Assembly: GCA_031119205.1 (NCBI GenBank)
Contig: JAVHYF010000043.1
Span: 1 to 33,954 of the forward strand
DNA: 33,954 bases
Origin: Moraxellaceae bacterium
Lineage (GTDB): Bacteria; Pseudomonadota; Gammaproteobacteria; Burkholderiales; Rhodocyclaceae
Direction: 5' to 3'
Part shown: positions 7,916-16,243 of the stretch, piece by piece
Position numbering within the stretch: position 1 is the first letter of the stretch
How the letters are laid out: each line of letters opens with the position of its first letter
Notes under the pieces: model-generated
Databases searched by the model: none
Seen by the model: only the letters and a program-made list of their open reading frames with translations
Told to the model about the DNA's origin: nothing
Position numbers and translations under genes: made by a program

Positions 7916-8719
7916 CTACTCACGCAGATAGCCGAGCCCGCCGATGGCACGCAGGTCATGCGGATCGCTGCCGACGTCACGCCCCCGCAGCATGTCGAGC
8001 AGCCTGCGCGACGCACCGTCGTAGAAGCCCACCGCGGGCATGAAGTCGCGCGGGTTGTGAAAGGTGCCGAAGAGCATGTCGAACACCGGCAGGTCGGCGT
8101 AGTTGCCGTTGTGGATCTGCCGGGCGTGATGCAGTGAGTGGCTCTCCGGACGCTGCACGATGTAGCCCAGCCAGCGCGGTGTGCGGATGTTGCTGTGCTG
8201 GAATACCGCCAGCGTCATCAGCGTGAGCAGCACAACCACCGTCGCCTCCGGCGTGATGCCGATCACCAGGGTCAGCGTCAGGCTGCTGACCAGGGTCCAG
8301 CCTGCCATGTCCAGCGGACTGAACCAGAAGGCGCTCCAGGTATCGAGTCGCTCCGCGCTGTGATGCATCTGGTGCAGCCAGCGCCACAGCAACGGTGAAC
8401 GGTGCATGCTGCGGTGGTAGGCATAGGCACCCAGCTCGTAGACCAGCAGGCCGGCTGCCGCGCCACCCCAGGTGCCCAGCACGGTGAGGTCGAGGAGCTG
8501 CCAGGCGGAAAGCCGGGCGCTCCACACGTAGGGCAGGTAGGTGGACACCAGGAAGTACGCCGCAAAGGCGATCAGCCCCTTTACGCGCCAGCCGGGCATG
8601 GGCGGCAGCTTGCGGGCGGGAAAGGCGGCCTCCCACGCAATGAGGGCAAGGTAGATGGCGAAGCTGGTCAGCGAGACGGGATCCAGCAGGACGTCGATGA
8701 TGTTGGGCAGGTCGGACAC
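7916..8719 (-). CDS. Fatty acid hydroxylase / sterol desaturase family membrane enzyme
   Basis: 267 aa from a GTG at 8719, chosen because AAGGAG (complement of 8727-8732) precedes it by 7 bp; an ATG at 8749 would place that site inside the gene. Several hydrophobic segments carry the His clusters of the di-iron family: HRSMH (102-106), HQMHH (116-120), and HSLHH (194-198). Family members hydroxylate or desaturate lipids at the membrane. The exact substrate is unknown. It is divergent from a GlxA-type regulator, a natural candidate to control it. The stretch to aroE (7741-7915) has no gene but includes a run of ten C (7876-7885). Confidence 0.88.
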   Translation of the reverse strand: MSDLPNIIDVLLDPVSLTSFAIYLALIAWEAAFPARKLPPMPGWRVKGLIAFAAYFLVSTYLPYVWSARLSAWQLLDLTVLGTWGGAAAGLLVYELGAYAYHRSMHRSPLLWRWLHQMHHSAERLDTWSAFWFSPLDMAGWTLVSSLTLTLVIGITPEATVVVLLTLMTLAVFQHSNIRTPRWLGYIVQRPESHSLHHARQIHNGNYADLPVFDMLFGTFHNPRDFMPAVGFYDGASRRLLDMLRGRDVGSDPHDLRAIGGLGYLRE

Positions 8720-8852
8720 GGTTGCGCTCCTTGAAAACGGGTAGCGCAATCTAGGCGGCGCGGCGCGCAGCCACTAAAGTGCTTCGTGCAAGAAACCGGT
8801 GAAATCTGCCAACTCCCTGCCACCCCGAAGGGCAGTCCGCCCCCGTCAGATC

Positions 8853-9863
8853 ATGATCCACGCCGCCCTGCTGACCATTCCGGAGTCCTCCGCCTCCACC
8901 GTCTTCGGCATGTTCGACCTGTTCAAGTCGGCCGGCCGCGACTGGGGCATGGTCACCAGCGGCGTGCCGGGCACGTCGCTCATCGAGCCCTGCACCGTCG
9001 GGCGTGGCAATGGGCCGCTGCAGATCGCCAACGGCGTGCAGGTAAGCGTGCAGCACCGCTACGCCGACTGCCCGCGGCCGGACGTGGTGTGCGTGCCGGA
9101 GCTGTTCGTGTCGCTGGACCAGCCCCTGCGTGGCCGCTATGCGGAGGAGGTAGCCTGGCTGCGCCGCTGCCACGATGACGGCGCCATCCTCGCCACCTCC
9201 TGCTCCGGCGCCTTGCTGCTGGCGGAAGCCGGCCTGCTCGACGGCGAGGACGCCACCACGCACTGGGCGTTCTGCGAAGTGATGCAGCGCGACTACCCTG
9301 CGGTGCGCGTGCATCCCCGCCGCGCGATGGTGACCTCGGGTGAAGGACAGCGCCTGGTGATGGCGGGCGGCGGCAGCTCCTGGCTGGACCTGTCGCTGTA
9401 CCTGATCGCGCGGCTGGCCGGGGTGGAGGCTGCCATGCAGACGGCCAAGGTGAACCTTATCGACTGGCATGACGTCGGCCAGCAACCCTTCGCCTGCCTG
9501 GCCCGCAGCCGCCAGTCGGAGGACGCGGTCATCGCGCGCTGCCAGGAATGGCTGGCCGGCAACTACCGGCAGAGTGCGCCGGTAGCCGCCATGGCGGCGC
9601 TCAGCGGCTTGCCCGAACGCTCCTTCAAGCGGCGCTTCCAGCAGGCCACCGGCATGGCTCCGCTGGCCTATGTGCACACCCTGAGACTGGAGGAAGCCAA
9701 GCAGTTGCTGGAAGCCACCACACTGGCCGTGGAGGCGATCGCCAACGAGGTCGGCTACGAGGACGCCGGTTTTTTCAGCCGCCTGTTCCGCCGCGAAGTC
9801 GGGCTGACCCCGGCGCAGTACCGCAAGCGCTTCGGCAGCCTGCGCCGTGCCCTGCAGGCCTGA
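8853..9863 (+). CDS. GlxA-type AraC family transcriptional regulator
   Basis: 336 aa from ATG 8853 (MIHAALLTIPESSAS, where such proteins usually begin); a GTG at 8799 would add 18 residues, and neither start has a clear ribosome binding site. The N-terminal two thirds is a DJ-1/PfpI-like domain, with ATSCSGALLLAEAGLL at the nucleophile elbow. The last 100 residues are a double helix-turn-helix AraC domain: MAALSGLPERSFKRRFQQAT and VGYEDAGFFSRLFRREVGLT. It probably senses a small metabolite and activates transcription. Divergent from the membrane hydroxylase, it is likely its regulator (inference). Confidence 0.9.
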   Translation: MIHAALLTIPESSASTVFGMFDLFKSAGRDWGMVTSGVPGTSLIEPCTVGRGNGPLQIANGVQVSVQHRYADCPRPDVVCVPELFVSLDQPLRGRYAEEVAWLRRCHDDGAILATSCSGALLLAEAGLLDGEDATTHWAFCEVMQRDYPAVRVHPRRAMVTSGEGQRLVMAGGGSSWLDLSLYLIARLAGVEAAMQTAKVNLIDWHDVGQQPFACLARSRQSEDAVIARCQEWLAGNYRQSAPVAAMAALSGLPERSFKRRFQQATGMAPLAYVHTLRLEEAKQLLEATTLAVEAIANEVGYEDAGFFSRLFRREVGLTPAQYRKRFGSLRRALQA

Positions 9864-9912
9864 GTCGCCTGCTGGCCCGCCCCGACGACGCCTGCCCAGG
9901 TCGGCCTCGATC

Positions 9913-9946
9913 ATGACGTTTCATCGAAACGTCATCGCTTCGTAAC
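9913..9946 (+). promoter_or_regulatory. Candidate Pho box / perfect palindrome upstream of phoX
   Basis: Three 7-mers lie in 11-bp phase: GTTTCAT (9918-9924), ACGTCAT (9929-9935), TCGTAAC (9940-9946), resembling the PhoB repeat CTGTCAT with 4-bp spacers. The same DNA also holds a perfect inverted repeat ATGACGTTTC (9913-9922) / GAAACGTCAT (9926-9935). It is about 75 bp before the phoX ATG. Phosphate control fits the gene product, but the palindrome could instead bind a dimeric regulator. Confidence 0.5.
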
Positions 9947-10020
9947 ACGCGCACCCTAGTTTTCCGGGGTTTCCCCGGCCGCGCTTCCTGTTGCGGCCTG
10001 CATAACCACGGAGATCCGTA

Positions 10021-11952
10021 ATGGACCAAGCTCACTTCGCCGCCGACGAGGGTGTCAGCAACGACAGCCCCAACGCCACTTTCGCCGACATCCTGTCCAC
10101 CGACATCGCACGCCGCCGCCTGCTGCAGGGCAGCCTGGGCGCCGCCGCGCTGGGCTTCGTGCCGGGCATGGCCGCTGCCGCCACCGCCAGGCCCTCGGTG
10201 AAGCTGGGTTTCAAGGCCGTGCCGGTGTCCACCGCCGACGCCGTCGCGGTGCCGGAGGGCTACAACGTCGACCTGCTGTACGCCTGGGGCGATCCGATCT
10301 CCAGCGGCCCGGCCTTCAAGGCCGATGGCAGCGGCAGCGCCGCCGACCAGGAACGCCAGGCCGGCATGCATCACGACGGCATGAGCTACTTTCCGCTCGG
10401 CAAGGGCAGCGAAGGCTCTACCCACGGCCTGCTGGTGATGAACCACGAGTACACCGACGACGGCCTGCTCCACGCGGATGGCATGAAGACCTGGAGCGCC
10501 GAGAAGGTGCGCAAGGCACAGGCCGCGCACGGCGTATCGGTCATCGAAGTACTGGCCGCCGGCAACCGCTGGAAAGTGGTGCGCCCCTCGCCCTACGCGC
10601 GCCGCGTCACCGCCAGCTCGCCGATCGGCATCTCCGGTCCGGCCGCCGGCCATGCCCTGCTGCAGACGAAGGATGATCCGCGTGGCCTGCGTGCCTTCGG
10701 CACCTTCAACAACTGCGCCAACGGCCAGACGCCCTGGGGCACCTACCTGACCTGCGAAGAGAACTTCAACGGCTACTTCAGCTCCGCCAAGGAGCCGACC
10801 GCCGACGAGAAGCGCTACGGCCTGAAGCAGGGTGGCGCCGGCTACCGCTGGCACGAGTTCGACGAGCGTTTCGATTCGGCGAAGCACCCCAACGAGCCGA
10901 ACCGTTTCGGCTGGGTGGTGGAGATCGACCCGCTGCGCCCGGACAGCCTGCCGCAGAAGCGCACCGCACTGGGCCGCTTCAAGCACGAAGGTGCTGACGT
11001 GCAGATCGCGAAGAACGGCCACATTGTGGTGTACATGGGTGACGACGAGCGCTTCGAGTACATCTACAAGTTCGTCAGCGAGAACAAGTTCGACCGCCAG
11101 CACCCGGAAGCCAATCGTCACCTGCTGGATCGTGGCACGCTGTACGTCGCCAAGTTCGACGAGTTCGGCGGCGGCGTCTGGCTGCCGCTGGTGCATGGCG
11201 AAGGCAAGCTGACCGCCGAGAACGGCTTCCCCGACCAGGGCGCGGTGCTGATCCGCTGCCGCCAGGCGGCCGATGCGGTGGGCGCCACCAAGATGGACCG
11301 TCCGGAGTGGATCGCCACCCACCCGAAGACCGGCGAGGTGTACTGCGCGCTGACCAACAACAGCCTGCGCGCCGACGAGAAGAACCCCGGCACGCTGAAC
11401 GCGAGCAACCCCCGCGCCAAGAACGTCTTCGGCCACATCATCCGCTGGCGCGAAGCGAAGGGCGACGCCACCGCGAAGAAGTTCGAGTGGGACATCTTCG
11501 TGCTGGCCGGTGACCCCAAACATCCGGACGAAGCCCAGCGCGGCAACATCAAGGGCGACGTGTTCGGCAGCCCGGACGGCCTGTGGTTCGACAAGACCGG
11601 CCGCCTGTGGATCCAGACCGACGTGTCCACCTCGGTGATCAACAAGGGCGACTACGCCAACATCGGCAACAACCAGATGCTGGTGGCCGACACCGTGACG
11701 CGTGAGATCCGCCGCTTCCTGACCGGCCCGTCGGGCTGCGAGGTGACCGGCATCGCCGGCACGCCGGATGGCAAGACGCTGTTCGTGAACATCCAGCACC
11801 CGGGCGAAAGCCCCAGCGAGCGTGCCGACCCGGAGAAGCCCACTGCCTTCGGTGCCTGGCCGGCCAGCCAGTTCGGCGCCACCCTGGGCGGCCGCCCGCG
11901 CTCCGGCACGGTGGTGATCCGTCGTGAAGATGGTGGCGTGGTGGGCGGCTGA
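10021..11952 (+). CDS. phoX: PhoX-type alkaline phosphatase, Tat-exported
   Basis: 643 aa, with GGAG shortly before the ATG. A twin-arginine signal lies at about 30-56 (ARRRLLQGSLGAAALGF then an AAA cleavage region), behind an unusually long n-region. The mature part carries PhoX (DUF839) hallmarks: LLVMNHEYTDDG, NNCANGQTPWGTYLTCEENF, RTALGRFKHEGA, VYMGDDERFEYIYKF and GSPDGLWFDKTGRLWIQTDV. Family members are periplasmic, Ca2+/Fe-dependent phosphomonoesterases used for phosphate scavenging; the length is normal. A candidate Pho box lies upstream and a strong hairpin downstream. It appears monocistronic. Confidence 0.93.
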   Translation: MDQAHFAADEGVSNDSPNATFADILSTDIARRRLLQGSLGAAALGFVPGMAAAATARPSVKLGFKAVPVSTADAVAVPEGYNVDLLYAWGDPISSGPAFKADGSGSAADQERQAGMHHDGMSYFPLGKGSEGSTHGLLVMNHEYTDDGLLHADGMKTWSAEKVRKAQAAHGVSVIEVLAAGNRWKVVRPSPYARRVTASSPIGISGPAAGHALLQTKDDPRGLRAFGTFNNCANGQTPWGTYLTCEENFNGYFSSAKEPTADEKRYGLKQGGAGYRWHEFDERFDSAKHPNEPNRFGWVVEIDPLRPDSLPQKRTALGRFKHEGADVQIAKNGHIVVYMGDDERFEYIYKFVSENKFDRQHPEANRHLLDRGTLYVAKFDEFGGGVWLPLVHGEGKLTAENGFPDQGAVLIRCRQAADAVGATKMDRPEWIATHPKTGEVYCALTNNSLRADEKNPGTLNASNPRAKNVFGHIIRWREAKGDATAKKFEWDIFVLAGDPKHPDEAQRGNIKGDVFGSPDGLWFDKTGRLWIQTDVSTSVINKGDYANIGNNQMLVADTVTREIRRFLTGPSGCEVTGIAGTPDGKTLFVNIQHPGESPSERADPEKPTAFGAWPASQFGATLGGRPRSGTVVIRREDGGVVGG

Positions 11953-11997
11953 TCGCGGACTTCCACGCGCGTTTGCAGCACAGCTGCTGACAAAGAA

Positions 11998-12033
11998 ACA
12001 AAGGGCGTCATCCGCGAAGGTGACGCCCTTTGT
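11998..12033. terminator. Bidirectional terminator between phoX and the DUF2239 gene
   Basis: A perfect 13-bp stem, ACAAAGGGCGTCA (11998-12010) with TGACGCCCTTTGT (12021-12033), has a 10-nt loop. T-rich tails follow in both directions (TTTGTCTTTG on plus, TTTGTTTCTTTG on minus). It sits between two convergent genes, 45 bp after phoX. Confidence 0.8.
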
Positions 12034-12067
12034 CTTTGTGTCCGCGCTTTGTGTCCGCGTGCTGGCC

Positions 12068-12748
12068 TCAGCCCGCCGCGACGTCCAGGGTGAATGCCGG
12101 CGCGGCGAGCCGGCGAACGTAGTCGCGCACATCCTGCGGCCAGCTGGCCGTGTGCTTGTCGAAGGCCGCGCCATCCGCCGCGAACAGCGCACGTGAGGCT
12201 TCCTCGAAACCCGGCTGGTTGCCAGCCAGGGCCTGCATGACGCGATACGCCGCCTCCTGCGCGAAGCGGACACGCTCGCCCTGCTCGCCCGCCTTGCGCG
12301 CGGCATCCACCAGCTTGCGCAAGGCCACCGAGGCGCCGCCAGGCTGGCTGGACAACCACGCCCAATGGCGTGGTAGCAGCGTCACCTCGCGGGCGACCAC
12401 ACCCAGCTTGGGCCGGCCGGGGCCGCGCGGGCCTTCGGTTGTTTCGGCGGCGGCTTCCTCCGCCGGTGCAGGCGGCAGGCTGGCGATCACGCTTGCAGCA
12501 TCACCGCGCCAGTCGATGTCGACCGGCCGACCCTGCATGTCATCGAAGAGCAGCACCTGCAGGTGCGGCGCGTTGTCGAGCGCGGCCTTCACGGCGATGA
12601 CCACCTCGGCAAGCAGGCCGGCGGCAATCAGATGCTCAACAGCAAAGGCTGCGCAAGGCGTGGCGGAATTGAAGAAGGGTTCCGACCGGGGCCGGGACGG
12701 GAGCTTGGGCATGATGGTGAACGAACTGGCGCAAACAAGATGGAACAT
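12068..12748 (-). CDS. DUF2239 family protein
   Basis: 226 aa from ATG 12748; another ATG at 12712 has no better ribosome binding site. The DUF2239 pattern is visible: AEVVIAVKAALD, QVLLFDDMQGRPVDIDWRG, then GRPKLGVVAREVTLLPRHWAWLS and GGASVALRKLVDAARK. The last part resembles a short DNA-binding-like helix pair that is conserved in the family. A Pro/Ala/Glu-rich linker lies in the middle. The function is unknown; it is cytoplasmic with no signal or membrane segment. Its start codon lies 2 bp from a TTTATCCGG element, part of an operator-like cluster shared with the divergent dehydrogenase. Confidence 0.8.
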   Translation of the reverse strand: MFHLVCASSFTIMPKLPSRPRSEPFFNSATPCAAFAVEHLIAAGLLAEVVIAVKAALDNAPHLQVLLFDDMQGRPVDIDWRGDAASVIASLPPAPAEEAAAETTEGPRGPGRPKLGVVAREVTLLPRHWAWLSSQPGGASVALRKLVDAARKAGEQGERVRFAQEAAYRVMQALAGNQPGFEEASRALFAADGAAFDKHTASWPQDVRDYVRRLAAPAFTLDVAAG

Positions 12749-12749
12749 G

Positions 12750-12826
12750 ATTTATCCGGGTTTTATTGGGCCGGACACGAAATTTACCCGGAATTAATTC
12801 GTTGCACAATATCGCCCGGGTAAATT
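12750..12826. promoter_or_regulatory. Operator-like repeats AATTTACCCGG in a divergent promoter region
   Basis: AATTTACCCGG (12781-12791) and its exact complement CCGGGTAAATT (12816-12826) form an 11-bp inverted repeat with a 24-bp spacer. A third, one-mismatch copy, ATTTATCCGG (12750-12759), abuts the DUF2239 start codon. The region is clearly more AT-rich than its surroundings. It may control both divergent genes; the regulator is unknown. Confidence 0.5.
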
Positions 12827-12906
12827 CTGCCGCCGTGTTAGCGGCACGCTCCCCGTACAATTCTCAGGCAAACGATTTCCTTTCTGATTTGACTCGGCTT
12901 TCTGTC

Positions 12907-13920
12907 ATGCCTACACCCCGCGCCCTCCTTGCCATCACGCCCCGCGAACACGCCGATTTCCTGCCGCCGCCCCTGTTCGAACAGCTGCGGGCACTAGTGC
13001 CCGGCCTTGAAGTGGTGGATCCGCGCGAGCTGGGCGCAGACGCCTGGGCGACCTTGCTGGCCGAGCGCCAACCACGGCTGCTGCTGTCCGGCTGGAAAAC
13101 CCCGCCGCTGCCGGCCGGTCACCCGGTCGGAGCCGGGCCGGATGCCTTGCAGTACCTGTGTCACCTCACCGGCTCGGTGCGCAAGTTCGTCAGCGCCGCC
13201 CAGATCGAACGCGGCCTGCTGGTCAGCAACTGGGGCAACTCGGTCAGCCGGGTGATGGCCGAGTGCGGCCTGTTCCTCGCCATCAGCGCATTGCGACGGG
13301 CCAGCCACTGGGCGCGCGAGATGCCGCGTGGCGCCTGGAAGGACGAGGGCTCGCAGTTCCATTCGCTGTTCGAGCGCCGCGTCGGCCTGCACGGCTTCGG
13401 CGCGATTGCACGTGAGCTGGTGAAGCTCATGCAGCCCTTCGGCGTGCAGGTGCAGACCTACTCGCCCAGCGTACCGGACGCAGAGCTGGCCACCTGCGGC
13501 GTAACGCGGGCGGACACGCTGGCCGAATTGTTCGCGCAGAACGACGTGATCGTCGAACTGGCGCCACTCACCGAGCGCACCCGCGGCCTCGTGGACGAAG
13601 CGCTGCTGCGGCTGATCCGCCCCGGTGGCGTGTTCGTGAACATCGGCCGCGGCGCGGTGGTGGATGAAGACGCGCTGCTGCGCGTCGCGGGTGATGGCCA
13701 GGTGCAGTTCGCACTGGACGTGTTCACCGTGGAGCCGCTGCCGGCCGACTCGCCGCTGCGCAACCTGCCCAACGTCACCCTGCTGCCGCACATGGCCGGG
13801 CCGACGGTGGACCGCCGCCGCGACGCCGGTGCGTTTGCGCTCGCGAACATCCGCCGCTACCTTGCGGGCGAAGCGCTGCACGCGCAGATCACGCCCGACA
13901 TCTATGCCCGCCAGACCTGA
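12907..13920 (+). CDS. D-isomer specific 2-hydroxyacid dehydrogenase (NAD-binding)
   Basis: 337 aa from ATG 12907; the frame is open upstream but that stretch is AT-rich regulatory DNA. The NAD Rossmann motif is VGLHGFGAIAREL, followed by the family blocks DVIVELAPLTERTRGLVD, GGVFVNIGRGAVVDEDAL and LPHMAGPT with the catalytic His. Members reduce or oxidise D-2-hydroxyacids; which one cannot be told. It overlaps the YchJ-like gene by 17 bp. The arginine normally near the catalytic site (xGRG region) is present in NIGRGAV. Confidence 0.88.
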   Translation: MPTPRALLAITPREHADFLPPPLFEQLRALVPGLEVVDPRELGADAWATLLAERQPRLLLSGWKTPPLPAGHPVGAGPDALQYLCHLTGSVRKFVSAAQIERGLLVSNWGNSVSRVMAECGLFLAISALRRASHWAREMPRGAWKDEGSQFHSLFERRVGLHGFGAIARELVKLMQPFGVQVQTYSPSVPDAELATCGVTRADTLAELFAQNDVIVELAPLTERTRGLVDEALLRLIRPGGVFVNIGRGAVVDEDALLRVAGDGQVQFALDVFTVEPLPADSPLRNLPNVTLLPHMAGPTVDRRRDAGAFALANIRRYLAGEALHAQITPDIYARQT

Positions 13921-14359
13921 GCCCTCGAAACAGCCCTGCCCCTGCGGCCTGCCCGCAAGCTACGCCGCCTGCTGCGGCCGCTACCATGCTGGCGCAGCCG
14001 CGCCGACGCCGGAGGCACTGATGCGCTCGCGCTACAGCGCCTATGCGTTCGGCATCGACGACTATGTGCTGGCCACCTGGCATGCGTCGACGCGACCGAC
14101 GAACCTGGGTGACGGTGCCGCAGCCGGCAACTCCAAAACCAAATGGATTGGTCTCAAGGTACTTGCCAGCGCGTTGCAGGACGACCGCCACGGCACGGTG
14201 GACTTCGAGGCACGCTGCCGCATCGGCGGGCGGGCGGAACGTTTGCGCGAACATTCACGCTTCCTGCGCGAGGGTGAGCGCTGGTACTACGTGGACGGCG
14301 ATACGGGCACAGACGCAGGTGGCGAAGCCTCTTCCGCCTCTTCCACCCCTTCCGCCTGA
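13904..14359 (+). CDS. YchJ/UPF0225 family SEC-C motif protein
   Basis: 151 aa from ATG 13904, overlapping the dehydrogenase end by 17 bp, so translation is coupled. The N-terminal zinc-binding SEC-C motif is CPCG...YAACCGRYHAG. RSRYSAYAFGIDDYVLATWH is the typical YchJ NTF2-like segment, and the domain ends HSRFLREGERWYYVDGD. The last 20 residues are low-complexity Ser/Gly/Ala. The function of YchJ is not established. A broken upstream start is unlikely because CPCG must lie near the N-terminus. Confidence 0.9.
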   Translation: MPARPEPSKQPCPCGLPASYAACCGRYHAGAAAPTPEALMRSRYSAYAFGIDDYVLATWHASTRPTNLGDGAAAGNSKTKWIGLKVLASALQDDRHGTVDFEARCRIGGRAERLREHSRFLREGERWYYVDGDTGTDAGGEASSASSTPSA

Positions 14360-14428
14360 GCGCGAAGCCCTTGTGGCAGGCCCCCGCGCCCTGCCCATGA
14401 CAATGGGCTTTATCTGAGTATCGACAGA

Positions 14429-14446
14429 CGACTGCCCTGGCAGTCG
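14429..14446. promoter_or_regulatory. Perfect inverted repeat upstream of the diguanylate cyclase
   Basis: CGACTGCC-CT-GGCAGTCG, 8-bp arms with a 2-bp centre, about 42 bp before the ATG of the MASE2-GGDEF gene. The tiny centre favours an operator over an RNA hairpin; there is no T-run for termination of the preceding gene. Confidence 0.35.
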
Positions 14447-14487
14447 CGGTAGAGTGATGCCTTCGGGAGCTTCACCTTGCCGGCCTC

Positions 14488-15573
14488 ATGAATCAGCGCG
14501 CTTCGTCCGATACCCTGTCACCGGCAGCAACCCGTCTGGAAATCCGTCACCGGCGTGGCCTGAGCCTGGTGAAACGGATCTGGGGCCCGCGCACGGTCGG
14601 CCTCGGACTCGGCGCCGTCGCGGTCAGTGCGGCCTTGGTGCAGGTCGGCGCGCCCTCCTGGATGTGGCCGCTGGTGATCCTCAACGGTTTCCTGTGGCCA
14701 CACATCGCTTTCTGGTGGGCCAGCCGCTCGGCCAACCCATACGAGTCCGAGCACCGCAACCTGCTGATCGACTCCGTGTCCGGTGGCTTCTGGGTCGTGG
14801 CGATGAGCTTCAACCTGCTGCCCAGCGTACTGATCCTCACCATGCTGAGCATGGACAACATTGCCGTCGGTGGCGTGCGCCTGTTCCTGCGCGGGCTGGT
14901 CGGCCACCTCGCCGGGCTGATGCTAGCCTTCATGGTGCTGGACGTGCACTACACGCCCGCCTCCAGCCTCGCCACCATTGCAGCGTGCGTACCCTTCCTG
15001 GTGGTGTACCCCATCGTCATCGGCGTGGTGACGTACCGGCTCTCGCTGAGGCTCAGCCAGCAGAAGCAGGAGCTGAAGCTCGCGCATGAGCGCGACGCGC
15101 TGTCCGGCCTGTTCAGCCGCGCGCACTGGCAGCAGCGCCTGGAAGAGGAGTTCGCCCGCGCCAGCCGGCACGGTCGCCCGTCCAGTCTGTTGCTGCTGGA
15201 CGCCGATCACTTCAAGGCCATCAACGACACCTACGGCCACGCCAGCGGCGACGAAGCGATTCGCCATCTGGGCCATCTGCTGCAGGCCCAGGTGCGCCAC
15301 AGCGACATCGCCGGCCGTGTCGGCGGCGAGGAGTTCGCGGTGATCCTGCCGGAAACCGACGCCAGCCACGCCACGCGCCTGGCGGAACGCATCCGCGAAG
15401 CGCTGGCTTCCACTCCGCTGCCTTTCAACGAGCAACAGCACCTCACCGTCAGCATCGGCATCGCCGAACTGGCGCCCACCATCCAGAGCAGCCCGCAATG
15501 GCTGGAGCAGGCCGACCAGGCGCTGTACGCCGCCAAGCGTGCGGGTCGCAACGTGGTGAAGCTCGCGGCCTGA
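14488..15573 (+). CDS. Diguanylate cyclase, MASE2-GGDEF
   Basis: 361 aa. The N-terminal membrane part (about 30-185, five or so helices, with FLWPHIAFWWASRSANPYESE) matches MASE2, the sensor domain of AdrA/DgcC-type cyclases. After a short coiled coil comes GGDEF: DALSGLFSR, LLLDADHFKAINDTYGH, active site GGEEF (279-283) and inhibitory I-site RHSD (270-273) five residues earlier. It should be active and feedback-inhibited by c-di-GMP at the inner membrane. It appears monocistronic, with an inverted repeat upstream. Confidence 0.92.
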   Translation: MNQRASSDTLSPAATRLEIRHRRGLSLVKRIWGPRTVGLGLGAVAVSAALVQVGAPSWMWPLVILNGFLWPHIAFWWASRSANPYESEHRNLLIDSVSGGFWVVAMSFNLLPSVLILTMLSMDNIAVGGVRLFLRGLVGHLAGLMLAFMVLDVHYTPASSLATIAACVPFLVVYPIVIGVVTYRLSLRLSQQKQELKLAHERDALSGLFSRAHWQQRLEEEFARASRHGRPSSLLLLDADHFKAINDTYGHASGDEAIRHLGHLLQAQVRHSDIAGRVGGEEFAVILPETDASHATRLAERIREALASTPLPFNEQQHLTVSIGIAELAPTIQSSPQWLEQADQALYAAKRAGRNVVKLAA

Positions 15574-15633
15574 CAGGCAGGGCCCGACGTCGATCACTCA
15601 ACGCGGTGGAGCCGCTGCGGGCAATCGGCCGAC

Positions 15634-15909
15634 TCAGTCCGTCAGCGCCTCGGCCCAGTCATGCAGCGTCACCTTGCTGACCACGCCGTTCAACACGAAG
15701 GGATCTTCACGCGCGAACTCGTCGGCCGCCGCGCGCTCCGTGAACACCCCGAGCGCGCCCGCCGGTGGCATGCCGTAGGGCCCGGCCATCAGCAGCACGC
15801 CGCGCTGCTGGAAAGCCTGCAGTCGCGCCACGTGGGCCTCGTAGTAGATCGGCGCCTTGTCCATGCCGTCGGTGGCGATCTCGTAGAACATCAGGGTCAG
15901 GGTTCTCAT
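15634..15909 (-). CDS. YciI-like protein
   Basis: 91 aa from ATG 15909, preceded by GGAGAGGCC; an in-frame ATG at 15972 is poorer. Segments TLMFYEIATDG, HVARLQAFQQRGVLLMAGPY, ALGVFTERAAADEFAREDPF and VVSKVTLHDWAE follow the YCII-related ferredoxin-like domain (His near the start, then the EDPF block). The role in the family is uncertain; some members are small dechlorinase-like or dimeric enzymes. Last gene of a long minus-strand cluster, 114 bp after the lipoprotein gene. Confidence 0.85.
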   Translation of the reverse strand: MRTLTLMFYEIATDGMDKAPIYYEAHVARLQAFQQRGVLLMAGPYGMPPAGALGVFTERAAADEFAREDPFVLNGVVSKVTLHDWAEALTD

Positions 15910-16023
15910 GGCCTCTCCGCCGGGTTGCGTTGCAAGGCGGGCGAGAATCGCACCGCCATCTTCATGTGACACGACTCAGGGTCGTCGTCGGTCATCGCTT
16001 CACAGCTACCCCAACGCGACGGG

Positions 16024-16230
16024 TCAGCCGCCGGTGCGCGCCTTCTCGTAATCCTGATGGGACTGCCTGTTGATGCGCGCCATGCACTCCTCCGCCGCAC
16101 TCCCGGGCTGCCTCCGGCATTCGCTCTCGGCTCCCCGCTGCACGCCGGCGTACCAGGCCCCGGTCGTGCAGGCCGTACCCAGCAAGGCAGCGATGGCAAG
16201 CGGAACGACGACACGGAAAGCTGCTTTCAT
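16024..16230 (-). CDS. Small predicted lipoprotein
   Basis: 68 aa. MKAAFRVVVPLAIAALLGTA then Cys21: a short basic start, hydrophobic core and lipobox LGTAC. The mature 48 residues are polar with two more Cys (in SECRR and EECMAR) that could pair. No family is recognised. It lies 13 bp after the PH-like membrane gene, so it is probably co-transcribed. The ribosome binding site is only G-rich (GGGGGTCGT before the ATG). Confidence 0.65.
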   Translation of the reverse strand: MKAAFRVVVPLAIAALLGTACTTGAWYAGVQRGAESECRRQPGSAAEECMARINRQSHQDYEKARTGG

Positions 16231-16243
16231 ACGACCCCCACGG

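Noticed and set aside
9775-12306. 843-aa minus-strand open frame across phoX
   Set aside because: Antisense shadow of phoX with low-complexity composition; phoX has Tat signal and family motifs.
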